A stretch of DNA of 64,000 bases, from contig JAJRVQ010000127.1 in the NCBI GenBank assembly GCA_024277255.1, positions 1 to 64,000 of the forward strand. Direction: 5' to 3'. The position numbers and the translations under genes are program-made. This document shows positions 8,359 to 16,655 of this stretch, piece after piece (the stretch's first letter is position 1; each line of letters begins with the position of its first letter). The stretch comes from Acidobacteriota bacterium (GTDB lineage: Bacteria > Acidobacteriota > Thermoanaerobaculia > Multivoradales > SZUA-115). Below the pieces are notes generated by a model. The model was not told the origin of the DNA and ran no database searches. It saw nothing but the letters and a program-made list of their open reading frames with translations.

Positions 8359-9174
8359 CTAGCCCGCCTCTTGCCGGCGTCGCTGACTCTCTGCGCCGAG
8401 CCGCGAGAGATCACGGTCGCCCGGTCGTTCGCCGCGGGTTGCACCTACCGCCGAGTCTGGCACCATGCGTTCGGCCGACCAGCCGGTCATTCCCGGTCCG
8501 CCGGCGGAGAGATCGTTCGGGGTCCACAGGCCGCTGGCACGACCGCTGCGCGGGTCCACGGTGCCCAGGTAAGTCCCGGCGATTCCACCTTCGTCATCGA
8601 CCCGCTCCAAATTGAGCTGCCCGCCGGCGTAGGTGCCGCGCAGTGAGCCGGAGGGCCCCTCAGCGATGCGGAAGGTACCGGCGACCAGGGTGCCGTTGAG
8701 CTGGAGTTCGAAGATCGCCTCGACGACCGGGGAGCCGAGGCTGACCCGCCATCGTCCGGTGATCGGATCGTTGGGATCGCCACCACGCAGGATCGCACCG
8801 ATCTGGCGTTCCAGAGCATCGATGCGGCGCCTGCGGCCGAACAGGTCCTGCCGTGCCTCTCGCGCCTGCTGGCTGGCATACTCGGCGGCGACCGAGGCGG
8901 CATCGGCGGAGATCCTGAGCCGCTCCAACTCGGCGAGAGGGGTCGTCGTCTCCTCCGCCAGTGCGGCATCGAGTTCCTCCAGCGCGGTCTGGGCGAAAGT
9001 GAGCGCCTCAGCTTGCTGGGAACGCTCACTGCGATAACGCTCCTGCGCCTCCACGGCCAGCTGATTCTCGGTGGCGAGCAACGCCTGCAAAGTGTCGAGG
9101 CGTGGCTGCGCCGTCGCGCCGAGCGAGAGGAGCGAAGCGACGACGGCGAGGAAGGCTGTGAGCGAGCGCGTCAT
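8359..9174 (-). CDS. Secreted coiled-coil protein of unknown function
   Basis: With the ATG at 9174 the protein is 271 residues and begins with a clear signal peptide (TRSLTAFLAVVASLLSLGATA-Q). Residues about 25-120 are rich in A/E/Q/L and look like a coiled coil; the C-terminal half (WRVSLGSPVVEAIFELQLNG, GTFRIAEGPSGSLRGTYAGG) looks beta-rich, like a small barrel or lipocalin-type sheet, and ends in a low-complexity tail. The frame stays open to 9270, but only this start gives a signal peptide. I do not recognise the family. The stop lies 5 bp before the next gene, so it is likely operonic with it and priA. Confidence 0.7.
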   Translation of the reverse strand: MTRSLTAFLAVVASLLSLGATAQPRLDTLQALLATENQLAVEAQERYRSERSQQAEALTFAQTALEELDAALAEETTTPLAELERLRISADAASVAAEYASQQAREARQDLFGRRRRIDALERQIGAILRGGDPNDPITGRWRVSLGSPVVEAIFELQLNGTLVAGTFRIAEGPSGSLRGTYAGGQLNLERVDDEGGIAGTYLGTVDPRSGRASGLWTPNDLSAGGPGMTGWSAERMVPDSAVGATRGERPGDRDLSRLGAESQRRRQEAG

Positions 9175-9283
9175 GAAGCGATAGTACCAAGCTTGCCGAA
9201 TCTCCCGGCGCCCGGCTAGAACTACCGAGGCTTCAAGCTGCCGAGAGATCATGCCTCGGCAGCGCCGCACCCACCACGCGAGG

Positions 9284-9820
9284 TCAGCTCGCGGCCTTTT
9301 CGCGCTCGCCGTCTTGCGCCTGGTTCCACTTGCCGATGCAGGACTCCAGGGCCGTCTCCACCATCCGCTCGGCCTTGCTGTCCGCGATGTCGCGGACGTG
9401 GGCCACTTCGCTGACGATGAAGTACTTGGCCCGCTCGTACATCTTCTTCTCGCGGAAGGAGAGGCTCTTCTTCTGGCTCACCAGCCGCAGGTTCTTGAGC
9501 ACTTCGGCGACCGAGATCAGCTGCCCGGTTTTCATCTTGTCGAGATTCTGCTTGTAGCGGCCCTTCCAGTCGTTGTAGGTGTCGATGTGGCCGTCCCCGA
9601 GAAGCCGGATCAACGCCTTGATCGCCTTCTCATCGCACAGCGGCCGCAAACCCACCAGTTCCAGATTGTCCTTGGGCACCATCACCTTGGAGTTGTTCGA
9701 CAACAGCCGCAGATGGAAGTAGGTTTGCTCCAGCCCCGCGATCTCACCATCTTCTATCTTTTCCACCACGCTGACCCCGTGGTTGGGATATACGACCTTT
9801 TCCTGAACCTTGAAAGACAC
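9284..9820 (-). CDS. CarD/CdnL family RNA polymerase-binding regulator
   Basis: CarD-type proteins bind the RNA polymerase beta subunit and stabilise open promoter complexes, notably at rRNA promoters. The N-terminal RNAP-interaction domain is recognisable by FKVQEKVVYPNHGVSVVEKI and LRLLSNNSKVMVPKDN; the C-terminal all-helical DNA-binding domain follows (SVAEVLKNLRLVSQKKSLSF, EKKMYERAKYFIVSEVAHV). I choose GTG at 9820 because AAGGGAG lies 9 bases upstream and the protein then begins VSFKVQEKVVYP, as in homologs; 178 residues result. A strong sigma-70 promoter sits at 9907-9935, giving a leader of about 80 bases. Confidence 0.93.
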   Translation of the reverse strand: MSFKVQEKVVYPNHGVSVVEKIEDGEIAGLEQTYFHLRLLSNNSKVMVPKDNLELVGLRPLCDEKAIKALIRLLGDGHIDTYNDWKGRYKQNLDKMKTGQLISVAEVLKNLRLVSQKKSLSFREKKMYERAKYFIVSEVAHVRDIADSKAERMVETALESCIGKWNQAQDGEREKAAS

Positions 9821-9906
9821 GTCTACAAACTCCCTTGCAAAGGACACTCTTCGCGAATTGGTTGGGGGATGCGTAAGTTGTTGATACACATACGCTTAGA
9901 GGGCGT

Positions 9907-9935
9907 ACTATAGCCGAAAATAGGGCAAAAGTCAA
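9907..9935 (-). promoter_or_regulatory. Sigma-70 promoter of carD
   Basis: On the minus strand the -35 is TTGACT (9930-9935), the spacer 17 bases, and the -10 TATAGT (9907-9912). Transcription should start near 9900, about 80 bases before the GTG of carD. This is one of the best promoters visible in the window. Confidence 0.8.
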
Positions 9936-9955
9936 GCCCCGCGGGGCCTGCCATG

Positions 9956-9985
9956 TTGACACCGCCGACCTCTCCGGCCTACCAT
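9956..9985 (+). promoter_or_regulatory. Sigma-70 promoter of tRNA-Leu
   Basis: TTGACA at 9956-9961, an 18-base spacer and TACCAT at 9980-9985 precede the tRNA by about 24 bases. The -35 is perfect and the -10 weak (4 of 6). It runs divergently from the carD promoter 21 bp away. Confidence 0.6.
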
Positions 9986-10008
9986 CGATGACCCACCGCG
10001 TCCTGCAA

Positions 10009-10095
10009 GCCGGAGTGGCGGAATTGGTAGACGCAGGGGACTCAAAATCCCCCGCCAGCAATGGTGTGCCGGTTCGAGTCCGGCCTCCGGCACCA
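10009..10095 (+). tRNA. tRNA-Leu (anticodon CAA)
   Basis: The 87-base sequence folds as a class II tRNA. The acceptor stem GCCGGAG pairs with CTCCGGC (10085-10091), followed by discriminator A and an encoded CCA (10093-10095). The D-loop region is TGGCGGAATTGGTAGACGC, the anticodon loop CTCAAAA carries CAA, a variable arm follows, and the T-arm reads GGTTCGAGTCC. It decodes UUG leucine codons. Confidence 0.97.
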
Positions 10096-10233
10096 TCTCA
10101 GATATCACCGGGAATCAACAACTTACAGCGAATCGGAGCGCGACACCCAGGCGACGCAAATCGCCCGTGACGCACTCATGACGCAATCGCTTGACGGTGC
10201 CTGCATCTCAGAAACGATGGTGGAAACCTCGAA

Positions 10234-11004
10234 ATGGGTACCTTGAGTCGGCTCAGGCAGATCATTGAGGAAGCGAATACGCCCGCTGGGCGAGCCTTCG
10301 ATCTGGTGATTCGATCCTTGATTCTGCTTTCTCTCCTGGCCTTCTGCCTTGAGACGATGCCACACCTTGGCGAGAACGAGCGGCTACTTCTTCGGATCTT
10401 TGAAGTCTTTTCGGTGGTGGTGTTTTCCGTTGAGTACCTGCTGCGGGTGCTAGTCGCCAAGAAAAAGCTGGCCTACGTACTCAGCTTCTACGGAGTCGTT
10501 GACCTGCTGGCCATCTTGCCTTTCTACGTTGCAAGAGGCATCGATCTTCGATCTTTGCGAGCTTTCCGTTTGCTTCGGCTCTTTAGAGCCATGAAGCTGA
10601 TGCGATACAACGCTGCGATCCGCCGGTTCCAGCGGGCATTTAGCCTGGCAAGGGAAGAGTTGGTCATGTTCGGTTCGGTAGCGCTTCTCTTGCTGTTTCT
10701 GTCGGGTGTAGGCATTCACTACTTCGAGAGTGAAGCCCAGCCAGAGACGTTCGCATCGATTCCGGACTGTTTGTGGTGGGCGGTTGCAACGCTAACCACC
10801 GTGGGCTACGGCGATGTTTACCCGGTGACCGTCGGAGGGAAGGTGTTTACGTTCCTGGTACTGGCGATTGGCTTAGGCATTGTCGCGGTCCCTAGTGGGT
10901 TGATCGCCTCAGCTCTTTCTGAGGTGCGGCGCCTTGAGTGCGAGGAGTGCTCAAGACTAGATCAGGCCGGCCGAGTAGGGACGTCTTCGGCCGAGGAGAA
11001 ATAG
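10234..11004 (+). CDS. Voltage-gated-type potassium channel
   Basis: This 256-residue inner-membrane protein has six membrane segments and the K+ selectivity filter TTVGYGD (residues 188-194) between the pore helix and the last segment. S4 is visible as RSLRAFRLLRLFRAMK (about 106-121), with arginines at roughly every third position, so voltage sensing is likely. It matches bacterial Kv-type channels such as KvAP/KvLQT-like proteins in length and layout. There is no cytosolic RCK domain. It stands alone between the tRNA and a 334-bp gap. Its start is supported by GGTGGA upstream. Function in membrane potential or K+ efflux is inferred from family. Confidence 0.92.
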   Translation: MGTLSRLRQIIEEANTPAGRAFDLVIRSLILLSLLAFCLETMPHLGENERLLLRIFEVFSVVVFSVEYLLRVLVAKKKLAYVLSFYGVVDLLAILPFYVARGIDLRSLRAFRLLRLFRAMKLMRYNAAIRRFQRAFSLAREELVMFGSVALLLLFLSGVGIHYFESEAQPETFASIPDCLWWAVATLTTVGYGDVYPVTVGGKVFTFLVLAIGLGIVAVPSGLIASALSEVRRLECEECSRLDQAGRVGTSSAEEK

Positions 11005-11338
11005 ACGTGGCTAGTTCCCAGAGCTACAGGCAACAGGTGCTGGACTTGGGAATTGAGGGGATGGGGTTCCAGTGCGAATCTCTTGAGGACTTGAAACCAG
11101 CCTTGCCACCTGCCGAAGCCTCCTGAAACAGCTTCGCCAGGCTGCTGGTGTACACAGTGCGGTCGTGAAGTAGCCGCGACGGACCTGTTCTGTCGACATT
11201 GTCGGGCATCGGTGGCTCCGTCCCACCCTGCTCCTGGCACCCGGCGCTGAGCTGGAACTTTCACCCTCTTTCTGGCGTAGGGTGGACGTCGCCCCTGGAG
11301 TTTGCCGCGGTGAATGAGTGACGAAGGGAGAGGCTTGC
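11005..11338. other. 334-bp gap without a convincing gene
   Basis: I see no gene, tRNA or repeat here. Short open frames exist on both strands, for example a 61-codon one on the minus strand at 11024-11209, but none has a ribosome site or a recognisable motif. The last 15 bases hold AAGGGAGAGG, the ribosome site of the next gene. Confidence 0.5.
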
Positions 11339-13066
11339 ATGGCCAACGCACTGATCGACGAATCGACTCGACGGAAACCGTTGCGGTTGTGGCCTGGTGT
11401 GGTCATTGTGTTGGTGCAGTGGCTGGCCAGGTTTGGCCTTCCCTTGCTTGTACCCGAAGCGGCGCCGTACGGAGCATTGGGAGGGCTCGCCGGAGGGTTG
11501 GCGATCCTCGTGTGGTGGGCCTTCTTTAGCCGGGCGCCTCGCCTGGAGCGTTGGGGTGCCGTCGCGCTGATGATCGTGGCGGTGGCGGTGACCTGGCGAT
11601 TCCTTGACCCGTCGATGGCGACGGCCGGCATGGGGGTTCTGTGGTTCATCTACGCTATCCCGCTCCTGAGCCTCGCTTTCGTCGTCTGGGCGGTGGCCAG
11701 CCGGCGCCTCGCTGCCGGGCCGCGGCGCGTGGCGATGGTGGCGACGATCGTGCTCGCCTGTGCGGTGTGGACACTGATTCGCACCGGCGGCATCACCGGC
11801 GATTCCGCTTCGGATTTCGCCTGGCGGTGGACGCAGACTCCCGAGCAGCGGCTCCTGGCCCAAGCCGGCGACGAGCCGACGGGGCTTCCTTCGCTGGCCG
11901 CGATGGTGGAGAACGAGGCCGACTGGCCCGGCTTTCGCGGCGGTGATCGCGACGGCATCGTCTCCGGCGTGCGCATCGAGACCGATTGGGCCGCCTCGCC
12001 GCCAGCCGAGCTTTGGCGCCGGCCGATCGGGCCGGGCTGGTCCTCGTTCGCCGTCCGCCGCGGCCTCCTTTACACCCAGGAACAGCGCGGTGAGGACGAG
12101 ATCGTCGCTTGCTACGACGCGACCACCGGCGAGCCGGTGTGGAAACATCGTGACACCGCCCGCTTCTGGGAGTCGAACGCCGGTGCCGGTCCGCGCTCGA
12201 CGCCGACCCTGAGCGGCGGGCGGGTCTATACCTTCGGAGCGACCGGCATCCTCAACGTGCTCGACGCCGAGGACGGCGCTGTCGTCTGGTCGCGCAATGC
12301 CGCCGCCGACACCGAGGCGAAAATCCCGCTGTGGGGCTTTTCCAGCTCACCGTTGGTGGTCGGCGATCTGGTCATCGTCGCCACCGCCGGCCAGCTCGCC
12401 GCCTATGATCTGGCCACCGGCGATCCGCGCTGGTTCGGCCCGGACGGTGGCGCCAGCTACAGCTCTCCACATCTGTTGACCCTCGACGGAGTGACCCAGA
12501 TCCTGCTGCTCAGTGCGGTCGGCGCCACCAGCGTCGCACCGGCCGACGGCACGGTGCTGTGGGAGCATCCGTGGCCCGGCTTCCCCATCGTGCAGCCGGC
12601 CGTGACCGCGGACGGCGACCTTCTGATCAGCGTCAAGGCGAGCAGCGGTACGCGCCGCCTCGCGGTGGCCCACGGCCCCGGCGGGTGGACTACCGAAGAG
12701 CGCTGGACCTCGAACCGGCTGAAGCCCTATTTCAACGACTTCGTCGTCCACCGAGGCCATGCCTTCGGCTTCGACGGCCGCATCCTCGCCTGCATCGACC
12801 TCGCGGACGGCCAGCGCAAGTGGAAGGGCGGGCGCTACGGTAACGGCCAGCTCGTCCTCTTGCCCGAGCAAGATCTGTTGCTGGTGCTGTCGGAAAAGGG
12901 TGAGCTGGCGCTGGTCGCGGCGACCGCCGAGAAGTTCACCGAACTGGCGCGCTTCCCCGCCATCGAGGGCAAGAGCTGGAATCACCCGGTAGTGGTCGAC
13001 GACCTCCTACTGGTGCGCAACGGCCAGGAGATGGTCGCTTTCCGGCTGTCCCTCGCGGAGAGTTAG
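11339..13066 (+). CDS. Membrane-anchored PQQ-type beta-propeller protein
   Basis: The protein (575 residues) starts with several membrane segments in its first 160 residues, then a domain beginning WPGFRGGDRDGIVSG that is typical of outer-membrane-assembly-factor-BamB-like or alcohol-dehydrogenase-like PQQ repeat proteins in Acidobacteria and Planctomycetes. Repeats of the form CYDATTGEPVWKHRD, VLDAEDGAVVWSR, AYDLATGDPRWFG and APADGTVLWEHPW form the blades. No PQQ-binding catalytic residues can be assigned, so it is a propeller of unknown ligand rather than a proven dehydrogenase. I choose the ATG at 11339, with AAGGGAGAGG 5 bases upstream, over an earlier in-frame GTG-type start. Confidence 0.85.
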   Translation: MANALIDESTRRKPLRLWPGVVIVLVQWLARFGLPLLVPEAAPYGALGGLAGGLAILVWWAFFSRAPRLERWGAVALMIVAVAVTWRFLDPSMATAGMGVLWFIYAIPLLSLAFVVWAVASRRLAAGPRRVAMVATIVLACAVWTLIRTGGITGDSASDFAWRWTQTPEQRLLAQAGDEPTGLPSLAAMVENEADWPGFRGGDRDGIVSGVRIETDWAASPPAELWRRPIGPGWSSFAVRRGLLYTQEQRGEDEIVACYDATTGEPVWKHRDTARFWESNAGAGPRSTPTLSGGRVYTFGATGILNVLDAEDGAVVWSRNAAADTEAKIPLWGFSSSPLVVGDLVIVATAGQLAAYDLATGDPRWFGPDGGASYSSPHLLTLDGVTQILLLSAVGATSVAPADGTVLWEHPWPGFPIVQPAVTADGDLLISVKASSGTRRLAVAHGPGGWTTEERWTSNRLKPYFNDFVVHRGHAFGFDGRILACIDLADGQRKWKGGRYGNGQLVLLPEQDLLLVLSEKGELALVAATAEKFTELARFPAIEGKSWNHPVVVDDLLLVRNGQEMVAFRLSLAES

Positions 13067-13357
13067 CTAACCTACCTCCCCCGCGGAGGGGCCGGCAAGG
13101 TGTTGTTCCTCGGTGTCGTGGAGCTTCCAGGTGCGGAGCTTTTCGACCTGCTGGCGTTCCTGCTCGCTCAGGCGAGCCCAAAGGAGGCGGCATCCGTCGT
13201 TGATCAACTGATAGACGGGAACGTCTCGAATCTGTGCCAGGGCGCGCATCTGATCGAGCAGGAGCGGATCGAAGAGTGCCGTCAGCCGGGGCATCTCACT
13301 GGTGGGCAGCGAGCCCTTGCCTTTTCGCGGGCGTCCCCGTCTCTTCTCTCTCTCCAT
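13067..13357 (-). CDS. Small ribbon-helix-helix-like DNA-binding protein with AT-hook-like N-terminus
   Basis: The 96-residue protein begins with a basic RRGRPRKGKG stretch that resembles an AT-hook, then MPRLTALFDPLLLDQMRALAQIRDVPVYQLINDG, which has the strand-helix-helix spacing of ribbon-helix-helix (CopG/Arc-type) proteins, and a charged helical tail. Such proteins usually act as local transcriptional regulators. Its stop abuts that of the beta-propeller gene through a shared TAGCTA palindrome. A strong promoter overlaps its start region so closely that the mRNA should be almost leaderless. The regulated genes are unknown; the MacB permease gene lies 84 bp upstream on the same strand. Confidence 0.65.
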   Translation of the reverse strand: MEREKRRGRPRKGKGSLPTSEMPRLTALFDPLLLDQMRALAQIRDVPVYQLINDGCRLLWARLSEQERQQVEKLRTWKLHDTEEQHLAGPSAGEVG

Positions 13358-13366
13358 CGCTGAGTA

Positions 13367-13394
13367 ATTGTAATCTACGCATAGAAAAAGTCAA
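13367..13394 (-). promoter_or_regulatory. Promoter of the ribbon-helix-helix gene, giving a near-leaderless mRNA
   Basis: The minus strand carries TTGACT (13389-13394), a 16-base spacer and TACAAT (13367-13372). A start about 7 bases past the -10 falls at 13360, only 3 bases before the ATG at 13357, and no Shine-Dalgarno sequence is present. It lies between the MacB permease stop and this gene. Confidence 0.65.
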
Positions 13395-13440
13395 GATAGA
13401 CGAGTGCATCAAGGCTGGGCCGAGCCCAGTTTCGCCCGAC

Positions 13441-14664
13441 CTACTCGTAGCGCAGAGCGTCGATCGGATCGAGTTTTGCAGCTCGCCCAGCGGGATAGAT
13501 CCCGAAGAAGACGCCGATCAGGCTGACGCTGAAGAAGGAGATACCGATCCACAGGATCGGAACGTGCGGTGGCGGCAGGTCGCCGGGTATCAAGGCGACC
13601 AGGGCGAATCCGGTCGCGTAGCCAAGACCGACGCCGACCAAGCCGCCGATCAAGCAGAGGACCACCGCCTCGATGAGAAACTGAATCAAGATGTCATGCC
13701 GGCGGGCGCCGACCGCTTTACGCACACCGATCTCTCGCGTTCTCTCGGTGACGGAGACGAGCATGATGTTCATGATCCCGATACCGCCGACGAGCAGCGC
13801 AATGGCGGCGATCGAGCCGATGACGGCGGTGATGCCACCCAGAATCTGACTGAAGACCGAGATCAACTGATCCTGCTTGAAGATTATGAAGTCGTCGTCG
13901 TCGTCCTTGCCGATGGAGTGGCGCCGGCGCAATACTCCTTTGATCCCGTCGACCACCTGGTCGACGACCTCGGCGCTCTCGGTTTGGAGACGAATCTGAA
14001 TCTGATCGCCGGCGTCGCGGCCGAAGAGGGTCAGGGCGGTGTTGAAAGGGATGAAGACGAAGTCGTCTTGGTTCTGGCCCAGGCTCTGGCCGCGCTCCTC
14101 CATCACGCCGACGACGATGGCGCGCAGATCGCCGATGAGGATCTCCTTGCCGATGGGGTTGTTGCCCAGCCGCAACTCGTCCACCACCTTGAGGCCGATG
14201 ACCGCCACCTTGCGGCGGCGCTGGACGTCGAAGGAGGAGAAGAAGCGGCCACTGCCCACCGCGTGGTTGAACACTTCCGGCCAGTTCCCGAAGCAGCCGA
14301 TCACCATTTGCGGGGTGTGCTGGCGGTCGCGGTACTTGAGCTGAGTAGCTCCACCGACCACCGGTGTGATCTCCTTGATGCCGGGTACCTGGTCGATGAT
14401 CGCTTGGCCGTCTTGCCAGGTCAGCCTGACCTGCTTGGCGACGATACCAGGGCCCTGCTGCGGGTTCTGCGGGAAGACCGAGACCAGCGTGGTGCCGATG
14501 TCTTGCAGCTGGCCGACGATCATCGACTGCATGCCCTGGACGATGGAAACCACGGCGATGACGCCGGCGGTGGCGATGACGATCCCCAGCATGGTGAGGC
14601 TGGAGCGCATCAAGTTGGCTTTCAGCGCCCGCAGCGCCACGGCGAAATTCTCGAAAAAGATCAT
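13441..14664 (-). CDS. MacB-like ABC transporter permease
   Basis: This 407-residue inner-membrane protein has the MacB/FtsX layout: a first membrane segment (SSLTMLGIVIATAGVIAVVS), a large periplasmic domain (about residues 40-270), and three C-terminal segments near VGGIGIMNIMLVSVTERTRE, GLVGVGLGYATG and ISFFSVSLIGVFFGIYPA. The motif ERTREIGVRKAVGA is typical of the family. It couples to the ATPase encoded just upstream; in E. coli both parts are one MacB chain, here they are separate. The ATG at 14664 follows the ATPase stop by 7 bases; a longer frame to 14715 would overlap it. Substrate unknown. Confidence 0.92.
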   Translation of the reverse strand: MIFFENFAVALRALKANLMRSSLTMLGIVIATAGVIAVVSIVQGMQSMIVGQLQDIGTTLVSVFPQNPQQGPGIVAKQVRLTWQDGQAIIDQVPGIKEITPVVGGATQLKYRDRQHTPQMVIGCFGNWPEVFNHAVGSGRFFSSFDVQRRRKVAVIGLKVVDELRLGNNPIGKEILIGDLRAIVVGVMEERGQSLGQNQDDFVFIPFNTALTLFGRDAGDQIQIRLQTESAEVVDQVVDGIKGVLRRRHSIGKDDDDDFIIFKQDQLISVFSQILGGITAVIGSIAAIALLVGGIGIMNIMLVSVTERTREIGVRKAVGARRHDILIQFLIEAVVLCLIGGLVGVGLGYATGFALVALIPGDLPPPHVPILWIGISFFSVSLIGVFFGIYPAGRAAKLDPIDALRYE

Positions 14665-14671
14665 CGGAGCC

Positions 14672-15364
14672 TTAGGCTGCCCGTCCCCGGCGGCGGTCTT
14701 CGACCACCTTGCCATCGCGCAGGAGGACCTGCCGTTCGGTGTGCGCGGCGATGTCCTCCTCGTGGGTGACCATGATCACCGTGTTGCCGGCCTTGTGCAG
14801 TGTATCGAACAGCACCATGATCTCTTCCGAGGTCTTGGAGTCGAGGTTGCCCGTCGGCTCATCGGCCAACAGGATGGAGGGATCGTTGACCAGCGCGCGG
14901 GCGATCGCCACACGCTGGCGCTGACCACCCGAGAGTTCATTGGGCGAGTGGTCGACGCGATCCCCCAGTCCGACGATATCCAGCACCTCTCTGGCCCGCT
15001 TCTTACGCTGCGCGCGGCGGGTACCGGAGTAGATGAGCGGTAGCTCGACATTGGCCAGAGCACTGGTGCGCGAGAGCAGGTTGAAGGTCTGGAAGACGAA
15101 GCCGATCTCTTTGTTGCGGATACCGGCCAACTCTTGATCGGTCAGCTCCTCGACCGCCACACCGTTGAGCACATAGCTGCCTTCGCTCGGCGTGTCGAGG
15201 CAACCCAAGAGGTTCATCAGCGTCGACTTGCCGCTGCCCGAGGCGCCCATGATCGCGAGGTACTCTCCCGCCCTGATGGTCAAATCGATACCATCGAGGG
15301 CGCGCACCTCGACGGCCCCCATGTCATAGACCTTGTGGATTCCACTCAACTCGATCAGTGGCAT
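14672..15364 (-). CDS. MacB/LolD-type ABC transporter ATPase
   Basis: The 230-residue ATPase contains Walker [15 protein letters not shown]-loop [14 protein letters not shown], signature [16 protein letters not shown] and Walker [17 protein letters not shown]. This wording is typical of the MacB/LolD family. It drives the MacB-like permease whose gene follows 7 bp downstream. The adaptor gene precedes it by 6 bp. The group therefore encodes a tripartite MacA-MacB-TolC type efflux machine, with the energy unit in the cytoplasm. Confidence 0.93.
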   Translation of the reverse strand: MPLIELSGIHKVYDMGAVEVRALDGIDLTIRAGEYLAIMGASGSGKSTLMNLLGCLDTPSEGSYVLNGVAVEELTDQELAGIRNKEIGFVFQTFNLLSRTSALANVELPLIYSGTRRAQRKKRAREVLDIVGLGDRVDHSPNELSGGQRQRVAIARALVNDPSILLADEPTGNLDSKTSEEIMVLFDTLHKAGNTVIMVTHEEDIAAHTERQVLLRDGKVVEDRRRGRAA

Positions 15365-15370
15365 GGAGCG

Positions 15371-16633
15371 TCACTCCTCGTTGTTGCTGCTATCTTTGTC
15401 GTCATCGTCCGAGGATTTCTTCTTCGCCTCGCGATGCTTCACTGGGTCGTCGTGGTCGAGATTCTTGAGCTTGCGGTAGGGGCCGGTGATCACCGGCTCT
15501 CCCTCCTCCACCCCGGAGACGATCTGGACATGCGTTTCGTCGGACAGACCGGTTTCGACCGCACGCTGGACCGCCTTGCCGTTCTCCATGACAAAGACGA
15601 CCGAGATTTCCTCGGTCTCATTGTCGGCCTCTGTGTCGGCCTCGCTCTTCTCGGCCGCGTCGTCGAGCGGCTGGCGGCTGACCACCGCCTGAATCGGTAC
15701 GACCAGGGCATCCTCGACCTGCGCCGTACGGATGTCGGCCCGCACCGACATTCCCGGCCGCAGCGAGGCGTCGGCATCCTCGAAGAGGAGCTTGACCTTG
15801 AAGAAGGTGACATCGCGCTGTGACGCCTTGGAGTAGCCGGAGTTGCCGATCTCGACCACCCTGCCCTGGTAGACGCGGTCGACCTGCGCCTCGACCTTGA
15901 GTTCCGCTTGTTGGCCGAGTTTGACTTTGACGATCTCGGTTTCGTCGACATCGACTTCAGCCAGGATCTCCGACAGATCGGCGACCGTGCCGATCACCGA
16001 GGCCGGGTTGTTCATCGTTCCCGAGACCACCACCTCGCCCTCCTCGGCGTTGAGCGTCACCACACGGCCGGTGAGCGGCGAGTAGAGCGTCGTCTTGCCC
16101 AGGTCGTCGAGCGCCTTGGTCAGGTTGGCCTGTACCTGCTCCACCGTTTGGCGGGAACGTTCCAGCAGCAGCTCGGCCGAGGTTTCGGCCAGCCGGGCGG
16201 CCTCGAGAGCCTCGACCGTGCTGATCCCTTCGCCGAGAAGGCGCTCCGCCCGCCGCGCCTTGATGCGGGCGTCGGCCAGCGAAACCTCGGCCTGCGCCAC
16301 GTCGTTACGGGCGACCGCCAGCCGGGAGGTCCAATCGTCGCGGGCGGCGATGAAGGCCTCCTTCTCGAGTTCAAGGAAGCGATCGCCGGCCTCCATTTCG
16401 TCGCCTTCCTCTACGTAGAGCTTGGTGATCTTGGCGATCAACGGCGAGGAAATGTTGACCTTGACCTGCGCATCCACCTGGCCGCTGGTCTTGACCAGTT
16501 CGGTCAGCGTCTGCCGCGCAACCAATTCGGTATCCACTTCGACGGCCTTTTCCCCATCACTGGCCTTCATGCTGAAAAAGACGATGGCGCTAAGACCGGC
16601 GACCACTAGCACTCCGATCAGGAGCTTGTTCAA
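15371..16633 (-). CDS. MacA-like periplasmic adaptor (HlyD/RND-type membrane fusion protein)
   Basis: After a membrane anchor (LLIGVLVVAGLSAIVFFSM) the protein has the HlyD barrel-sandwich strand LVKTSGQVDAQVKVNISSPL, a coiled-coil hairpin (about residues 90-170, rich in A/E/R), the second half of the lipoyl-like fold (TTLYSPLTGRVVTLNAEEGE), and beta-barrel and membrane-proximal domains. It ends in a charged KKKSSDDDDKDSSNNEE tail. It would link the MacB-type transporter with TolC. I choose TTG at 16633: AGAGGGGA lies about 6 bases upstream, and this avoids overlap with the gene before it. The protein is then 420 residues. Confidence 0.9.
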   Translation of the reverse strand: MNKLLIGVLVVAGLSAIVFFSMKASDGEKAVEVDTELVARQTLTELVKTSGQVDAQVKVNISSPLIAKITKLYVEEGDEMEAGDRFLELEKEAFIAARDDWTSRLAVARNDVAQAEVSLADARIKARRAERLLGEGISTVEALEAARLAETSAELLLERSRQTVEQVQANLTKALDDLGKTTLYSPLTGRVVTLNAEEGEVVVSGTMNNPASVIGTVADLSEILAEVDVDETEIVKVKLGQQAELKVEAQVDRVYQGRVVEIGNSGYSKASQRDVTFFKVKLLFEDADASLRPGMSVRADIRTAQVEDALVVPIQAVVSRQPLDDAAEKSEADTEADNETEEISVVFVMENGKAVQRAVETGLSDETHVQIVSGVEEGEPVITGPYRKLKNLDHDDPVKHREAKKKSSDDDDKDSSNNEE

Positions 16634-16655
16634 GGTAGTTCCCCTCTCACCGCGC

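Noticed and set aside
10009-11004. Integrated element at the 3' end of tRNA-Leu
   Set aside because: There is no integrase gene, and I found no second copy of the tRNA 3' end nearby.
13415-13429. CTGGGC-CGA-GCCCAG hairpin as a terminator for the MacB permease gene
   Set aside because: The stem is 6 bases with a 3-base loop and no T-tract on the minus strand.
13234-14769. 511-codon open frame on the plus strand over the MacB permease gene
   Set aside because: It is antisense to a clear FtsX-type permease and reads as Asp/Glu-rich filler with no family match.
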